DNA of 64,000 nt from Flabesymbios commensalis (GCA_964017125.1 OZ024902.1:99416796-99480795), one strand, 5' to 3'. Shown: positions 17,235 through 30,628, counted from the stretch's first letter. Numbers and translations: made by a program. Notes: a model not told the origin generated them from the letters alone.

Positions 17235-19420
17235 AGATAAAATAAATGTGTTTCTCTCCTCTCAATGTGACTAGGCGATCACGTTAATAGCGGCCTCGAC
17301 GCGTTGAGATTGAAACCAGTGTAGTAACGTTAATTTCGCATAGTGCCACGCTGCGCGCCATAACTGCGCTCATAATGCCTATATATATATAGACCTATAA
17401 TTATAACATAATTAGCAACATGTGAAAGATACACGTTGTCCGCTCCATACATGCGAGTCAACGTTCTGTATGGGGTTTTGTTTATATAAAACATATTGTC
17501 TTTTTAACTGATTTGATTTTCTGAAAGTGACGACTAAGTCTCGAAACATCACATCAGTACAGAATAGTACGACACAAATGACAGAGTTATGGAAAAATAT
17601 GACAGAGTTATGGAAAGATAAGATGATCATGTCCTTTCACACCAACAATCAAATCCAATCTCACGAAAACTTCACGGCGAGTATGCCTTGATGTCAATCG
17701 GAATTTTACAACAATCCAACAATTATTATTAAGTTGTAAATATTGTAGGCTACTCTATAAGATTGTTTGACAGATTTAAAGTTTAACGGGATCGAACGAT
17801 ATCACAGTTTGTCATACAAATGTCGATTAAAACCTTCCCCCAAGCCACCAGATGAGCTACAACTAATATATTGTAGGCCTACCGCTTTCCGTCCACGCAA
17901 TGCGACACATTTTTAATCGAGATATACGTGCTACAACACGCTAAGGGGCCTTGCAAAGTTAAAAAATCCAGGGCCATTTTGAATAGAAAACTGGAAAACC
18001 AACTTGAAGTTTTCTGTCCATGTCAGAGATCGGTTTCAAAAAAAATAATTGGATAGGGGGTTGGTGAGTGGGGTGAGCTCTATCCAAATTTTTTTTGAAT
18101 GTCTGGAATTTGTTTAACTTTGCAAGGCCTCTAAGGTCGCCATCTTTAGCGTACCTGTTTATCACATGCATCGTGAACGTGAATTGTAGGGGTACTGTAT
18201 GTTTTCTGTGCTACGGTCTAGCGTAATAGTGTGATACAAGAATTAGGTACTATCGCATACGGCGGTGATAACTAAAGGCTAATAAATAACAATAAGACGA
18301 ACATTTCAAACAATGGTTTGCTATTGCCGATATCTTATTTACAACAGTTTTAGTATATAATCCCGTTCTCACTTCATATAAAATATCACTTACATGTGTA
18401 CACTTTATATGCTTGTAAACGTGTAATAAAAATCATTATTTGTTAAAAACAGGAAAGTTTTTGTTTTATCATTCTCCTGCTCCATAATTTTATGGGTGAA
18501 CATGGTAAAATAGTTTTATACTTTCAACCTCACAAAATAATATATTTTAAAATAAAAATATTTTAAAGCAATTTAAAAAATACTTCAAAAAATATTCAGC
18601 GCCTGTTATAGGCTATGGGTGATAAGCCATGAAGGACAAGGTGCCATCACGCTATGGGAGGACTAAGCTTTTGTCTAATCACGCTACAAAATAGTGTAGG
18701 CCTATATATAGAAATAGGGTCAGTATCATGTGGCATCTTCCATTGATCATTTTACAACATAAAAACAGATCGACCTCTTGGCCTTATAATGCGGTAAACG
18801 TGGTAATTACTACATTATAAATAAAAGACGAAGATGTATAACAAACAAAGAAAATGATAAAATATAATAATCTGCAATGACGTAGCGCGTATATCTGCTT
18901 ATCAACTAAAATAACAAAGACAGTTCTTAGAGCGATCAAAAAATAAAGGACATACATTGTGATTGTGCATTTACTTTCAATTTGATTTTTTACTACACTG
19001 GGGAAAGTCAAAAGGGTCACAAGATAAATTTAAAAACAAGGCTGTGTAAAAGTGGCAGTATGTTTTATGGTTACTGCATATAATCACAATTGTGAATTAT
19101 GCATCATCAGTATAGTACAAAAAGTATCAGTGGGGGGGGGGGGGGTCCGATTTTTTAATAAAAACACAATCATGATTGCATAATGTTTTTGCACAAATAA
19201 TATCTTTAATGGATCTTTCTAATATTTTATCAGTGTTTATCAGGAAGATAACATAAAGAATCGATTCGTGTAGCTGATATATATCATACAGAGCATCTTA
19301 TATTCAGACAAACAATAAAACACTGTTTAGGTTTTCTGATATCTAATATACAGAAACAGAGCACAGCGTATACATTGCTCCATTATCTCACTCAACTGAT
19401 ATAATCACCCGAGATTCATA
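17235..19420. other. No gene recognised, 3' side of the forkhead gene
   Basis: No supported coding sequence. A G14 run lies at 19132-19145. The long 3' UTR of the forkhead gene may extend into the upper end if the first polyadenylation signal is not used. Confidence 0.35.
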
Positions 19421-19422
19421 AT

Positions 19423-19428
19423 TTTATT
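19423..19428 (-). terminator. Polyadenylation signal AATAAA of the forkhead gene
   Basis: TTTATT on the plus strand reads AATAAA on the minus strand, 69 bp past the forkhead stop codon. It is the nearest canonical signal downstream. Confidence 0.6.
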
Positions 19429-19496
19429 GTCCGATCAGAAAGATACTTTACAGTGTTCATTGTTGGCTTGTTGTTTTATAATAAAATAAAATTTTG

Positions 19497-21122
19497 TTAC
19501 ATTGCCTGGTCTGTAAAATAAGAAGATGAGAAATAGTCCGTTTGAAATCCTTGATAGAGGTTAGATGTTGAGCATCTGGAAGGCAGAGAGGGCAGCCCGT
19601 AGCCAGGTAGTGAAGGGCAGACCGTGTTGGTAGCAGCCTCTGGTGGTGAATTGTTGAATCCTGTTGAAGTCATGGAGTAAGAGCCACAGTATGATACATC
19701 ACCATTAGACAGGTTGGTACCATACATTGTACCAGTGCCGTCAATAGCCACATAGTCAGTGTTTTTACCTGTATTTGTAATCACTTTCTGACTTTCAATG
19801 GACGTATCTCCGTCCATTTCAGCAGACAAGTGCGATACATTGTTGGACAGCTTCTCGTTTTCGTTGTTTCCTGAGGAAGACACATTGTGTGAGGAATTGG
19901 ACGCAATGGAATTATCTGGAGATGGTTCTTGTTTTGATTTTGGAGGCCTTGAATGCCAGACGTTCTGAGCGGTGGTGGACGAAGGGGTAGAGGACAGAGG
20001 GGTGGTAGTGTTGGGTAACACAGGCTTACCGGTACTCGCTCGGCTACGGTCAGAGGGGTTGCCAGGCATCAGATGCACAGTCTTTTGTTTATTATGTCCA
20101 TGTTGCTGACCTGCAGATTCGTTTCTTTCTGTGGTGGCCATGGTTTGATATGACATGGGCACTGCATCTTCATCTTTGGAGGGACAGCTAGTGATATTAA
20201 CTTGATGTGATGTGACAACAGTCGGAGGCACGGGACAATCACTACTGATGTATGGTACACCAAATGGGTCACCTTGGTGCTGATCCAGGTCGTCGTCATC
20301 CAGCAGATTAGTTGTACCATTTCTGGCCGCCTTCACAGCAGAAGCTCTGGCGTCTCTGCTGCGAGCCTTCTGCCACTTAGCACTGCCCTCCTTGAAGCGA
20401 TAGCGGCGTCTCAGCAAACTACCATTGTCAAACATGTCCTCATAAGAAGGATCTATGGCCCATGGACATCCTTTGTCACCTGGACGCCGAGCACATTTAA
20501 TGAAGCAGTCATTGAGAGTGAGGTTATGGCGAATGGATCCATGCCACTTTTTGTGTGTGTTGTAATACGGGAAGCGACTCTCAATGTAGGTGATGATTTC
20601 TCTTAGCGTACTTCTACGTTCTGAATTGTTAGCAATAGCCATACATATCAGAGCAATGTAACTATATGGTGGCTTACCGCTCTCTAGTGGTCTCTTCCTC
20701 ACTCTTCCACTTCCTGTAGTTAATATTCCACCGGGTGAACATGAAGATGAGGGAGAGGTGACGTTAATATCTGTAATGCTGGTATCCGCTATTTCTTCTT
20801 TGACATTGTGTACAGTTGGTGTTTCCTGTTCCACTTCGTGATAATCTTTACTGTGATGGTTTACACGCCAACTATTGTCGCACATCGGCGACACTTTTAC
20901 ATCTGGTTTACCATACGAACCAGCTGCTGCAAAAGGTGCAAAGTAAGGTGTCATACCTGGATAGAAGCCAGCTGCCGCCGGCATCATACCACCTTCTGTG
21001 GCAGTGCTGCCACTTGCTGGGTAGATCTGTGGACCCAAAGCCGGGGTATAGATAGCGGGGGTAGGTCCACCCGGTCCCAGATATGTGGTGTAATGGGGCC
21101 ATCCTCCTGTCATGTGCTGCAT
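19497..21122 (-). CDS. Forkhead-box transcription factor, intronless, 541 aa
   Basis: One open frame holds a complete forkhead domain at about residues 150-244 (20675-20391), from [20 protein letters not shown] through [20 protein letters not shown] and LNDCFIK to [14 protein letters not shown]. The recognition helix ([13 protein letters not shown]) is intact, so a sequence-specific nuclear DNA-binding protein is expected. GRVRKRP just before it is a likely nuclear localisation signal. VKEE near residue 107 fits a SUMO site. The N-terminus is rich in Pro, Gly, Tyr and Ala; the C-terminus is rich in Ser, Thr and Asn. The start is the first ATG (21122-21120); an in-frame TAA lies about 30 bp upstream. 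The subclass is uncertain: [11 protein letters not shown] and [11 protein letters not shown] suggest the FoxAB/FoxE/FoxD neighbourhood or echinoderm FoxY. The intact frame argues for a live gene. Confidence 0.93.
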   Translation of the reverse strand: MQHMTGGWPHYTTYLGPGGPTPAIYTPALGPQIYPASGSTATEGGMMPAAAGFYPGMTPYFAPFAAAGSYGKPDVKVSPMCDNSWRVNHHSKDYHEVEQETPTVHNVKEEIADTSITDINVTSPSSSCSPGGILTTGSGRVRKRPLESGKPPYSYIALICMAIANNSERRSTLREIITYIESRFPYYNTHKKWHGSIRHNLTLNDCFIKCARRPGDKGCPWAIDPSYEDMFDNGSLLRRRYRFKEGSAKWQKARSRDARASAVKAARNGTTNLLDDDDLDQHQGDPFGVPYISSDCPVPPTVVTSHQVNITSCPSKDEDAVPMSYQTMATTERNESAGQQHGHNKQKTVHLMPGNPSDRSRASTGKPVLPNTTTPLSSTPSSTTAQNVWHSRPPKSKQEPSPDNSIASNSSHNVSSSGNNENEKLSNNVSHLSAEMDGDTSIESQKVITNTGKNTDYVAIDGTGTMYGTNLSNGDVSYCGSYSMTSTGFNNSPPEAATNTVCPSLPGYGLPSLPSRCSTSNLYQGFQTDYFSSSYFTDQAM

Positions 21123-22195
21123 ACTGGTATACTGTGGTCTCCGCACACAATGTTAATGATAATAATCCAAAGATTTGTCCTCACACGTCAACACAATCCT
21201 TGTTAACAACAACTCACCCAGTTGTTACAGGCTGTACCCCAATCAAACCAGATGTACGAACAACGTTCACGTACAACCCTGTCGCAGAGCTTCCCAATCA
21301 CTGACAGGAAAAATGTTCACAGCAAATATTGAGTCTCAGAAACAGTTTAGTGCGACACCAGAGGTTGACCTGCTCAACTGGATGTAAAATGAACATTCTG
21401 ATCGTCCACACGTGCTCAAATAGGCAGGAACCTCTGTGGACTGAGGTGGTTTGGGTGGGCATGGAGAGGGGGGGGGGGGGAGGTGGATGACTTAATGATG
21501 TGATAACGCGCGCCAATTACATTTCCCCTCCCCTCTCCCTCCTATCCTCTCACTCAATCCCGAATCAAAGGACAGTGTGGCCTAAACATAATCCCTAGGC
21601 CTGTCAGTGTCTTGCACGGGCCATTTTGTCGACCTGACGAGGTGGTAATGACTAAAAGGTGTCAGGAGTGGGACATGCTGACATATTGAGTTCTAGCAAT
21701 GAGCCTGTATATTTTTAATTTGACTGTTATCATAATATAGTGTAACAGTTAGTTGTGTCCAAACGAAGTATTTTTTTTGTAAAAATTAACCACAATTTTG
21801 TAACACAAAAATATTGCTTTTTATTGTCTGATCACTTTTAGAGATATCGGTTGCAATCCTACACACCCCTACACCCCCTGGGCCTTAAGGTGTCTCCACC
21901 CTGACGCGATATGTCGACCCAGTGCCGTTTCAACATTCACACAGCATTGGGTCAGTGTCCCGTGCTGCTGGTATGCGTCCTTCCATTACTCAACAAGCGA
22001 CATGACGTCATGGCAGGCGCGAGTGTTTGATCTGCTCCGTGAGACGGGCGTTACATGGTCAGCGTTATGACGGGCCAGCGTATCAGATGTTAGCCCGTTG
22101 TTGGCCGAACGTATGGGGCAATCTTGGTTTGTCAAATTACACTTATAATTTGTTTCGCATTGTCTTAATAGAAGAAAAAGTGACGTATGACGAGA
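21123..22195. promoter_or_regulatory. Upstream region of the forkhead gene
   Basis: This should carry the 5' UTR and promoter. I see no certain TATA box. A G13 run (21468-21480) and a pyrimidine-rich stretch (about 21520-21555) stand out. A decayed CCCAGCA-family foldback piece lies at about 21905-21985 (GACCCAGTGCCG...CATTGGGTCAGTG). Short open frames on both strands are random. Confidence 0.35.
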
Positions 22196-22199
22196 TTAA

Positions 22200-22564
22200 A
22201 GGGACTGGCCCGGGCTAAAATCATCAAAAAATCGGTGATTTTATTTCGGGTTCTTAATATGACCATATGATGTAAACATGTACATAGACTAGAACTGCAA
22301 ATTTTTATAATTTTTGTGCTGCGCTTTCACCAGTTAGGCTAGATATAGAGACGAAATTCCTGATTTCTAATTATTGACAACCATGTCAAAAATAGGAAAT
22401 GAGGGAATTTCGTCTCTATATCTAGTCTAACTGATGAATGCGCAGCACAAAAATTGTAAAAATTTGCAGTTCTAGTCTATGTACATGTTTACATCATATG
22501 GTCATATTAAGAACCCGAAATAAAATCACCGATTTTTTTATGATTTTAGCCTGGGCCAGTCCCT
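22200..22564. mobile_element. Long foldback element flanked by TTAA, copy 1
   Basis: The two halves are nearly complete inverted copies (arms about 150-180 bp) around a short centre near 22370-22390. It begins AGGGACTGGCCCGGGCTAAA and ends with the inverse, with TTAA at 22196-22199 and 22565-22568. It is non-coding. TTAA targets are used by piggyBac- and Kolobok-type transposases, so it is probably a non-autonomous derivative. Related copies are at 33097-33448 and 45703-45925. Confidence 0.85.
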
Positions 22565-22568
22565 TTAA

Positions 22569-23512
22569 GCAAAACTTCTTGAAATAAAAAATTTGATTCC
22601 ATATCAAATACAAATTTATTAAAACTTTTGAATGCGTGTATATATTTGATAATTCTTTTTCGAAATGTATACTCGCCAATCCCACCATCCGGCTGGAGCG
22701 GGTATAAATTAAGAAAACAAAACATATTTAAATGCCAGAAGTGGGCTTAATGAAGTTGTGTGGGAAAATGAGTCCCTAACCCTTACAGTGACGGCACCAA
22801 ATGTACACCACAACGTGGTTGATAGTCAGAATACCGCCCGATCAAATTCCCGGAATATGTTTTTTTTTGTTAAATTGGGAGTATTCTTTTATTTAAAGCC
22901 TTAAACTTGCGTTTTTCGATTAAAAATAAAGCACAAATAACACAGACAATTTATCAACAAATATTGTTTTCTAATTGAAGACATGTTAAGATGTACAATT
23001 TATTATACAATGTAACATATAACATTATGTTGTACTTATCATAGAACATGAACAGCTGCTACCGAATCCAGTTTAAAAGAAATAAAATAAAATATATGTA
23101 TTTATTATTGAGTAGCCAGTTAGGCATGCAGCTTGTATAAGAGAAAGATGACTTATGAATATTTTTCATTAAGTAGCCAGTGCTGTTAGATTCATTTTTC
23201 ATAACAAATATTTTAAATTAATTTAATTGACAACATAATTATAGATATGACTGTAGTACGACAAGGGTTGATCACACCACCAGGATCACTAGCCGACAAA
23301 AGACTGTAATCGGTTTAATTTACTACAGGAAGACGGTATGACTATCACCTTGTCCCAAGTAGATTCCAAGCAATCCAAAATTACGTTTTTATTATAAGTT
23401 CGACATTCCTGAAATAACACACGCATGAACATGCTTTTCTCATATATTCTTGATCATTTTTGTCTTGTGGCATTTACTCACTTAATATCACTTGATATTC
23501 TCCACAAGCAGG
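22569..23512. other. No gene recognised
   Basis: AT-rich, no supported feature. Confidence 0.35.
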
Positions 23513-23514
23513 TT

Positions 23515-23623
23515 CCCAGCAAACACGAGACGTTGGCCCAATGTTGGTTTAATGTTGGCCCAGCGTCGAAGACGCTAGGCCAACATTAGCTCAACATTGG
23601 GTCAACGTCCCGTGTTTGCCGGG
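23515..23623. mobile_element. Palindromic foldback element (CCCAGCA family), best-preserved copy
   Basis: 109 bp beginning CCCAGCAAACACGAGACGTT and ending with its inverse. Pairing continues through GACCCAATGTTGG-type blocks to a centre GCGTCGAAGACGC. TT flanks it on both sides (23513-23514, 23624-23625). Similar well-kept copies are at 8422-8536, 25635-25744 and 39749-39857, and many broken ones occur through the window. There is no coding capacity. The 2-bp duplications of differing sequence (AT, TT, AG) and the palindrome suggest a DNA-transposon-like non-autonomous element of unknown family. Confidence 0.85.
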
Positions 23624-23625
23624 TT

Positions 23626-24580
23626 TTGAAGGCCGGACGGAGCTGTTCTTACGGTGACCGTCTGAATCGGCAGGTGACATTTTTGTCACCCCCTGCATTG
23701 CCGCTTGTTTGAAGTCAATTAACTCCGACCCCACATTAACCCTTTTATTTCAAAAGAGAATGTTTAAGTTACACATGATAAGCTAAGTAAATTAAAGTAT
23801 TAGTCAATATAAGAGCTTTTCTATTGTGTAAATATTATTTTAAAGGTTGTGCATTATGGGCATTATAAGCACCACCACGTCCAAGCTGAATAAAAAAGGT
23901 TAGAGATCGAATAGTTTGAGAGAAAATTGGAATCATTATGATTGAAATGGTTAATCTCCATAATTAACCTTACCAAAAACAAGTGTCTAATAGTGTCAAG
24001 GACAAAACACACGAATAAATCTCGGCGGCAACCTCGTGTGTAATTATAATATAAACATTAACCAGAGATCTTTGAGCGCTCTTAACTATAAGCCGAGATG
24101 AAAGGACGGGATTAAATCAATAAGCCAAGATGTAGTATTGCAGTATCGTTTTTAACCGAGATTCGGGCTATAATAATTTACTTAGCGCATCTTCTGAACT
24201 AGAGTTTGTTCAACATTGTATAATACATTAATGATGGATGTTAATTTATTGCAAAGATAATAAGTGTATTTTTTTCTAAATGGAAAAATATGTCATTGTA
24301 AAGTTATTATCCCGTCAACTTTAATAGGCATAATATGGTTATGCCTGAACTTCAAGAGCGTCCAGAATTAACAAACCAGGTATCAACAAATTAACTGAAA
24401 CTATCGCTGGCGCCTGAGACTCTATAGATCTCTGTTTGTGATATCACATGATGCGCCACCGGCCTCAGCCACTACCAGTGGTGATAAATAAGATCTCCTC
24501 GGTAGCTTAAATCACATACACACGTTATCCATCCGGTCATCAATAAACACAAATGGTCAACGTTGAGCTTGACAAGAAAA
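23626..24580. other. No gene recognised
   Basis: No supported coding region or clear repeat. Confidence 0.35.
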
Positions 24581-24589
24581 CTTATCCAA

Positions 24590-24755
24590 GTGAACACAAG
24601 ACGTTGTTCAGCAGGGGGCCTTATCTCAGTGAAGATGTTGTTCGAGTTCAATGTTGATGTAATATCGGATCACAGTGTGCATCGCTGGCCTAACATTGCT
24701 TTATTTACAACAACATTGGGTCAATGTACCAATTTAAATTCAATGTTGGGCCAGG
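24590..24755. repeat. Decayed CCCAGCA-family foldback remnants
   Basis: ACACAAGACGTTG, ATTGGGTCAATGTACC and TTCAATGTTGGGCC are family blocks, but pairing is largely lost. The open frame here follows the repeat and is not a gene. Confidence 0.5.
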
Positions 24756-24759
24756 GTAT

Positions 24760-25630
24760 ATTTAATAGCATTTGTAGTAAAATACAATTTAGATTTGTAA
24801 CTGAACTTTTACCCAATGCTTCAGATTGATCACATGCGCATAAGAAAATATCATCGGATTGTGTAAAACATTAAAAAAATCAATTAGGCTAATTCATTTC
24901 GTCGCTACAAATATATATCGTTTTTAAATTTTGGTATGTTATTCTTTGACAGGTCGAATTTAATTGAGTATATAATACAGGGCAATAGTTTTTGAATAGG
25001 TAACAATTTTTACATTTGAGGCTAGCTCCGCAGAATTATAAATATATTATAAAATATATTATAATAGAAAACTTGCACAATTTGGTAGTGTAGACCCCTA
25101 TATTTTAAATATAAATATCTATATAAAATATACGCGGTGTGAGCGCATCTTGTACGCCTGCATTCACCACAGAGACAGAGCTACCAGTTTCACCCGGATA
25201 TGATCATTAATTAATTCCAGATCAGTTCCTGTGATACAGATCTTTGTGTGACTACGCAACTAGCTGAATGCCATTAAATATGGGGTGGGTCGATATCACT
25301 ATCAAAATACACAGGATTTCCGCCGATTAAAGCATGTTCGAAATAATTATATAAATAGCAGATTATTTAGCAAACGATTTTTAAATAATAATGTATTTAT
25401 TTTAAGATATCTGATGTCAATGAACATGCTAGAGAACGATCAGTGTGAGCACATCTCACAGACAGCATGTCAGAAATGTTAGCAGGGTTTGCTGCTAAAC
25501 CTGCTATTACTTTATTTAAAAAAATGCTGGAAACGCTCTACTCAGTATCATGTTAGATTATTACTATGGTATTTTATAAAACATGACATAAAAAGGAATA
25601 TCTAGAGTTCAACGTGTGAAAAAAAATTTA
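24760..25630. other. No gene recognised
   Basis: AT-rich, nothing supported. Confidence 0.35.
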
Positions 25631-25634
25631 ATAT

Positions 25635-25744
25635 CCCGAGCAAACAAAAAACAGTTGTATAACATTTGTACAATGTTGAGTCAACGTCGAAGACGTTGGG
25701 CCGACGTTGTACAAATGTTATACAAATGTTTTGTGTTTTCTAAG
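25635..25744. mobile_element. Palindromic foldback element, 'ACATTTGTATAA' subfamily
   Basis: It starts CCCGAGCAAACAAAAAAC and ends with the imperfect inverse TTTTGTGTTTTCTAAG. The arms contain TTGTATAACATTTGTACAAT and its inverse, with centre ACGTCGAAGACGT. It shares the inner arm type with 39749-39857, so the family has at least two arm sequences on the same frame. Confidence 0.75.
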
Positions 25745-27875
25745 TAGTTACAACTATGTAGATTTGCGCCTTCAAATCCTATTATGAAATAAGTTCATTT
25801 GTTGCATATTCCGGGACGATAGGCATATCTATATAATTTAGATGTGCACATTATATCAAAAAAGCACCATAATTTCATGAGCTAGAATGGTTGATATAAT
25901 TAAAGCAAGGACGATCTGCCAGTAGGCTGCAATCAACATTCCTTTTTGATAATTAATTCAGAGGAAGCTAGACTTTTTCGGTTAAACCGCACCAACTTTA
26001 TGCAATCCCTGTTTGCATTTAATTGTAAATGAAGCAGACACTATAACGACATTTTGTTGCCAATTGAAAATGTATATTTTTAGTCGATTTAATACCCCCC
26101 CCCCCTAAATATCCACTTCGATTGCCTATCGTATGTATAATTTTATGATTGACACGCCTCTGAGCTGCGGTCTCTGATGATTCAGGTGCTATAAATATGG
26201 AATATATTTTATTACCATTGAGTGACATGTATACATATAGGCCTAGATATATTTTGAACATTAGTAAATATACTCTCCCGAGAGTCTAAACACGATCCGC
26301 TTGTGGGTACAGAACCGAGTTTAGTGCGTGCAAAAGCTCTAACTGCCTACAATCACACGTCGTTTGATTCACTCACAACTGTTCGCACCTTGGTCGCTTA
26401 TCAGTAACAAAAAGGTGACGGCGAGTTTGTTTTAGGTAAATTTCTAAAAACTTTTGAGATGCTCTCAATACATTATTATCACCAGTCCAGCACTTTGTTG
26501 GTTGATACACCAAATTGCGGCAGCACACAATCATGCATGTGGCACTGAATCAACGGATAACTGAACTCCGGGTACATTGTATAGTGTCATTATGTTGATA
26601 GGCCTGCTGGCCTGAAGCTAGGCCTATTAGAGCTTACCAGGCACTGTCAAATTGTGATTATGCTCCGTAGATTCACGAAACGACTCGTAATATTTATATA
26701 TATGATAATATTAAATAACATGCATTTTCAAGATTCCGGACATATTTTAATCATCATACAGAATGTATAGAAATATGCGTCAATGCATCGTTTTAATACA
26801 AATGCGTCATGTTATATGGACGCGGTGGGCAAGAAAATGCCACGGGTGCAGATATTATCGACTGATCATTATTTACGCTAGAATATTGGTTTCACCATAA
26901 TATGCCACGGCTTATTAGACCTTTTTGCCTCATGACATCAGTAAACTATTGGAATAATTAGGCTTCTAATTCGGTAAGAGGATGTAGATGTTTTTCTGAT
27001 CGCGAGTCATTATTCTCTATGTACATATGTATCCATGATCAAATTTATCTTTCCATTGAACCACCAAACAGTGGTCGGTGTCATAGAAATAAGCAGCATA
27101 GTTATTATAAATTCACTCTATAAGAATCAACATTATATTCTGTAACAATTGTTGTTTCTTTGTTTTTACATATTATAATTTTGAATTTTAAATATCAGGT
27201 GTGGCAAATGTCAGTTTAATTTTGCAAAAAATATATATTATGAGCAGAGAGAGAGAGAGTCATCCCTTGAAGTCTTGAATTATACTAATATATAAAAGAA
27301 TAATTTTCACCACAAGAAATTGTACATTGATGTCGTGATCCAAAACCTGAAGAAATGAACTTGTTAGCTAGGTTATTATTCTACAATTCCATTTGCTATC
27401 ACATATTTCACTTTACTACTTATTTGTTTTGATTTATAATTATCTAACAACAAACAGAGTATACTATTCTGGAGAGTTAAAGGGTTAATTTCAATATTAA
27501 GTCAAAAAATGCACTGACGTCGTTATTGCTGGACCTGTTACTGGTATAAAGCAATCCAATACATACCGCCACCATTTATACAGAGCAAGTTTTCTCGATT
27601 GTTAATGAGTAAAAAATATAGGTGTCTATTGCTAGAACCTGAAATCTGAGATAGCTGCCATTTTGATTATAAATGTTGTATATTCAAGGGATAGATCACA
27701 ATAAGACCTAGTTGATAGCAAAATCCTGCATCCGTTTGTATTTTATGGTAAATGACATAAATAATTACATGTATATCGTTTTAAATAAAAGTAATGTCCT
27801 TTATTGTCAAGATAATATTATACTGCGTTAATATTCCACTACTTAATGAACTTTTTGGAATGAAGCTGCACAAAG
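25745..27875. other. No gene recognised
   Basis: AT-rich with a C11 run at 26095-26105 and several TAGGCCTA octamers. No coding feature can be supported. Confidence 0.35.
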
Positions 27876-27879
27876 GTAT

Positions 27880-28115
27880 TCCAATTGGAAGCGGACCACC
27901 TTGTAGCTGTACTGTAAGGGCATTTTCAACCCCCCATTAGGTAAAATCGTTCAAAATGTGATAAAAGCACCTGACTAAAAAAAAATCGTATAATTTTTAA
28001 ACAAAAACTATGTTTCACACCAAATATGTCTCCAAAACTGTTTATTAATTATATTATCAGTTTATTTAATCAAAGCATGGGCGGATCCATGTAGCGTGGA
28101 GGGTCACACACACCC
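27880..28115 (-). repeat. Dispersed repeat related to the 30712-31500 array
   Basis: Read on the minus strand, this contains CATGGATCCGCCC and TGTCAAAAGGGTGTGTG, matching the ...AAAAAAGGGGTGTGTGAACAG / CATGGATCCGCC blocks of the tandem array 3 kb away in the opposite orientation. Confidence 0.5.
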
Positions 28116-28286
28116 TTTTGACAATTTTTTGTATAATAAGAGCTGTAATATCACCCATATCACCCACAAATCCTGGAACCGCTCCTGTATTGAAACATAA
28201 AATAGGATGTATAATGTGCGAAAAATCTTGCACAAAATAAACAATTAAACGCTCTGAATTATTATATGCGCCTTTCATATTCTATT

Positions 28287-28605
28287 GGGCGGGGGCCCTA
28301 GGGTAGTGGTTAGCACCGCTGTCTTTCACGCCAGAGTTCGGGGTTCGGTTCCCGGTCTCGGCGGTTTCAAAGAAACAAAAAAATGTTTCTTCCCCATCCA
28401 CGTGTGAAAGCTGGTATTGTGGGGAGCCTCCGTGACCGAGGGGTAGCGTGCTCGGCCTCAGACCGCCAGGGCTCGAATTTTGAATCCTGTGTCTGGAGGA
28501 CAGTGTCATCTCAATCATCTCACCATCCTCAGGAGGTTCTCCTGGCCCAGTTTAGCCTATATGTGCACAAAGATGGCCTAAAGCCCGATTCATTTCATTT
28601 ATTTC
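28287..28605 (+). mobile_element. Twin-tRNA SINE, family A, copy 2, with perfect 11-bp target duplication
   Basis: Module 1 (from about 28292) has A box AGGGTAGTGGTTAG and B box GGTTCGGTTCCC. Module 2 (from about 28420) has A box CGTGACCGAGGGGTAGCG and B box GGGCTCGAATTTTGAATCC. The tail ends GATTCATTTCATTTATTTC. CATATTCTATT is duplicated at 28276-28286 and 28606-28616. Open frames crossing it are artefacts. Confidence 0.92.
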
Positions 28606-28616
28606 CATATTCTATT

Positions 28617-30628
28617 TTTTGTCTCAAAGTTACATATTCCAACTTTGAGTAGTCCAATATCATTTATTTACCTAAATATAAATATATTATTTTTATGCAA
28701 CCCACCATATTATAACAGAACCAAATTGTATAAATTATCGTATCCCCGAGCATAGACGTGCATCCATTATAGGCCTATTTGAAGATACACTTCGTTTTAG
28801 AAAACAAGTGCATGCACTTATATTCGAACACAAACAATATTCAGGGGACATTGCACGCAGCTATATTTGAATCTGAAATGATCTTGGCAAAACTTTCGCA
28901 ACATATATGAATTAAATTAAAACATATTATTTCTTTTGCATAAATAATGGTATAGCTTAATTATTACTTTTAATTCCTCCTTAATTCATTACTTACAGAT
29001 TACTATATCATTATCACATTATTATTTACCACGGCATACCTTTATGCATTACGTAAGAAACAACATAAATTATTTGGATATATAACGCTTGATCGTAAAT
29101 CAGTCAGGCGTAAATAGCACTATTTTCATCACTACCGTCTCAGCTGTCGTCAATATTTTGTCAATAGCTGTGAACAGACGCGTCAATATTTTGTCAATAG
29201 CTGTGAACAGACGCGCTCACGGCTTTTCTGGGGACGAAGAGTGTACACTTATTGTTATAAGAACATATTATACCGTTCTCTTTAAATGAGCGCTGGACGA
29301 TATAGTGACGTAATTGTCCAGATCAGACAAGGAGTCGTTCACCCTGGCGATTTCGAAATCGACTTAGCAAGCTGAATTATCACAAACCTGAATCTATAAA
29401 GACATAAGTTGATGACAGAGTTGTTAACATTATCATAGTGAGCGACAAAGTCACTGAGAATAAGGGTGAACTTAGTTTTCGTTTTCGAAAACAAGTGCAT
29501 GCACTTATATTCGAAGCTATTAATGTCAAAACACCCCGAAAACATGCGAGTTTCACTTATAAGCACATGCACGTGGGGATACGGTAGTCCTACTCGATAT
29601 CACGCATAGACCCTCATAGGCATATTTAGAATGTTATTTATTATACGTCCAATGAAAATACTACCACCTCAGTATACACTTGATGAACAGTGAACACCTT
29701 TCGGGATACACACAGATCACACTTATGGCAACTCTATATAGCTGTCTAGCATTAGGCCTATACATCGGCTACCGTAATTTGCTGTGCACAGTGTGCCTCC
29801 ACATTATCATGATCATTGTATGCAGGCCTGATGGACACAAATAGCTCTGGTTCATGGTTGTACATTTTGTTGCCAATCTTTCATTATATAGGCCTACGGC
29901 AAATTCTGGAAAATTGCAAATTGAGACATGTTTGAGCATGTCAAACAAAATATTTAGCACGTGATTGTTGTATACCAATGATGTGATAATACATTATTGA
30001 GAGATGGTATAGGCCTACACATATTATTGTTTTAGTGACAGGCATTTGTGGTTTCTCTGTTGTATTTACCTATCCACAGAAACATCGTTTATCACTGTGA
30101 CTTCGTTTAGAAAGTGTGTAACAATATTCCCCAGTCTACATTCTGGTACAATCGAACTTACATAAGCTATACAAGACATCGAATCGAATGACAACAGTGA
30201 AATGGTATCTTGAAATCAGGAATATCTGATATGAGGCACATCAGCTTCCACATCTTGATTATGGAATTGTCAATAATACAGCAAGGCAATGAGTTGGGCG
30301 CACTCCATTTTGCGATGAGAAAGTTGCATCAAAATATTCTAATAATAATGATCTTACCCTCTAATGCATGACTACTGCACAGCAGCAACACCTGCTGATA
30401 CTTTGACGCATTGGATTTCACTACATTAACACGTGTTAATGTCATATGTCGAATGAAAGACAATATAAATAGTTTGAGGTTGCCTAAATATACATATCAA
30501 TTTTATAATTACACTTCAAAAATATATTACCGTACTGATGGCTCTATGACAAGTATTTAAAATGTTTAGTTTATGCTCATTCTATTAATTGACTATGAAA
30601 ACATAGGCCTATGTAGCCTATAGACACC
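28617..30628. other. No gene recognised; small direct repeats
   Basis: The run GAAAACAAGTGCATGCACTT occurs twice (about 28799 and 29487), so part of this region is duplicated. A 33-bp unit is repeated once in tandem at 29148-29213. Nothing coding is supported. Confidence 0.45.
29148..29213. repeat. 33-bp tandem duplication, 2 copies
   Basis: The unit starts CGTCAATATTTTGTCAATAG and ends GAACAGACG; the two copies (29148-29180, 29181-29213) are identical. Confidence 0.95.

Noticed and set aside
20069-21516. Several 65-130 codon frames overlapping and upstream of the forkhead gene
   Set aside because: Shadows in other frames or low-complexity stretches; only the minus-strand forkhead frame has a domain.
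28282-28652. Open frames on both strands near 28.4 kb
   Set aside because: Fully covered by the twin-tRNA SINE.
29148-29213. CRISPR-like direct repeat
   Set aside because: Two adjacent identical 33-bp units without spacers, in an animal genome; a simple tandem duplication.
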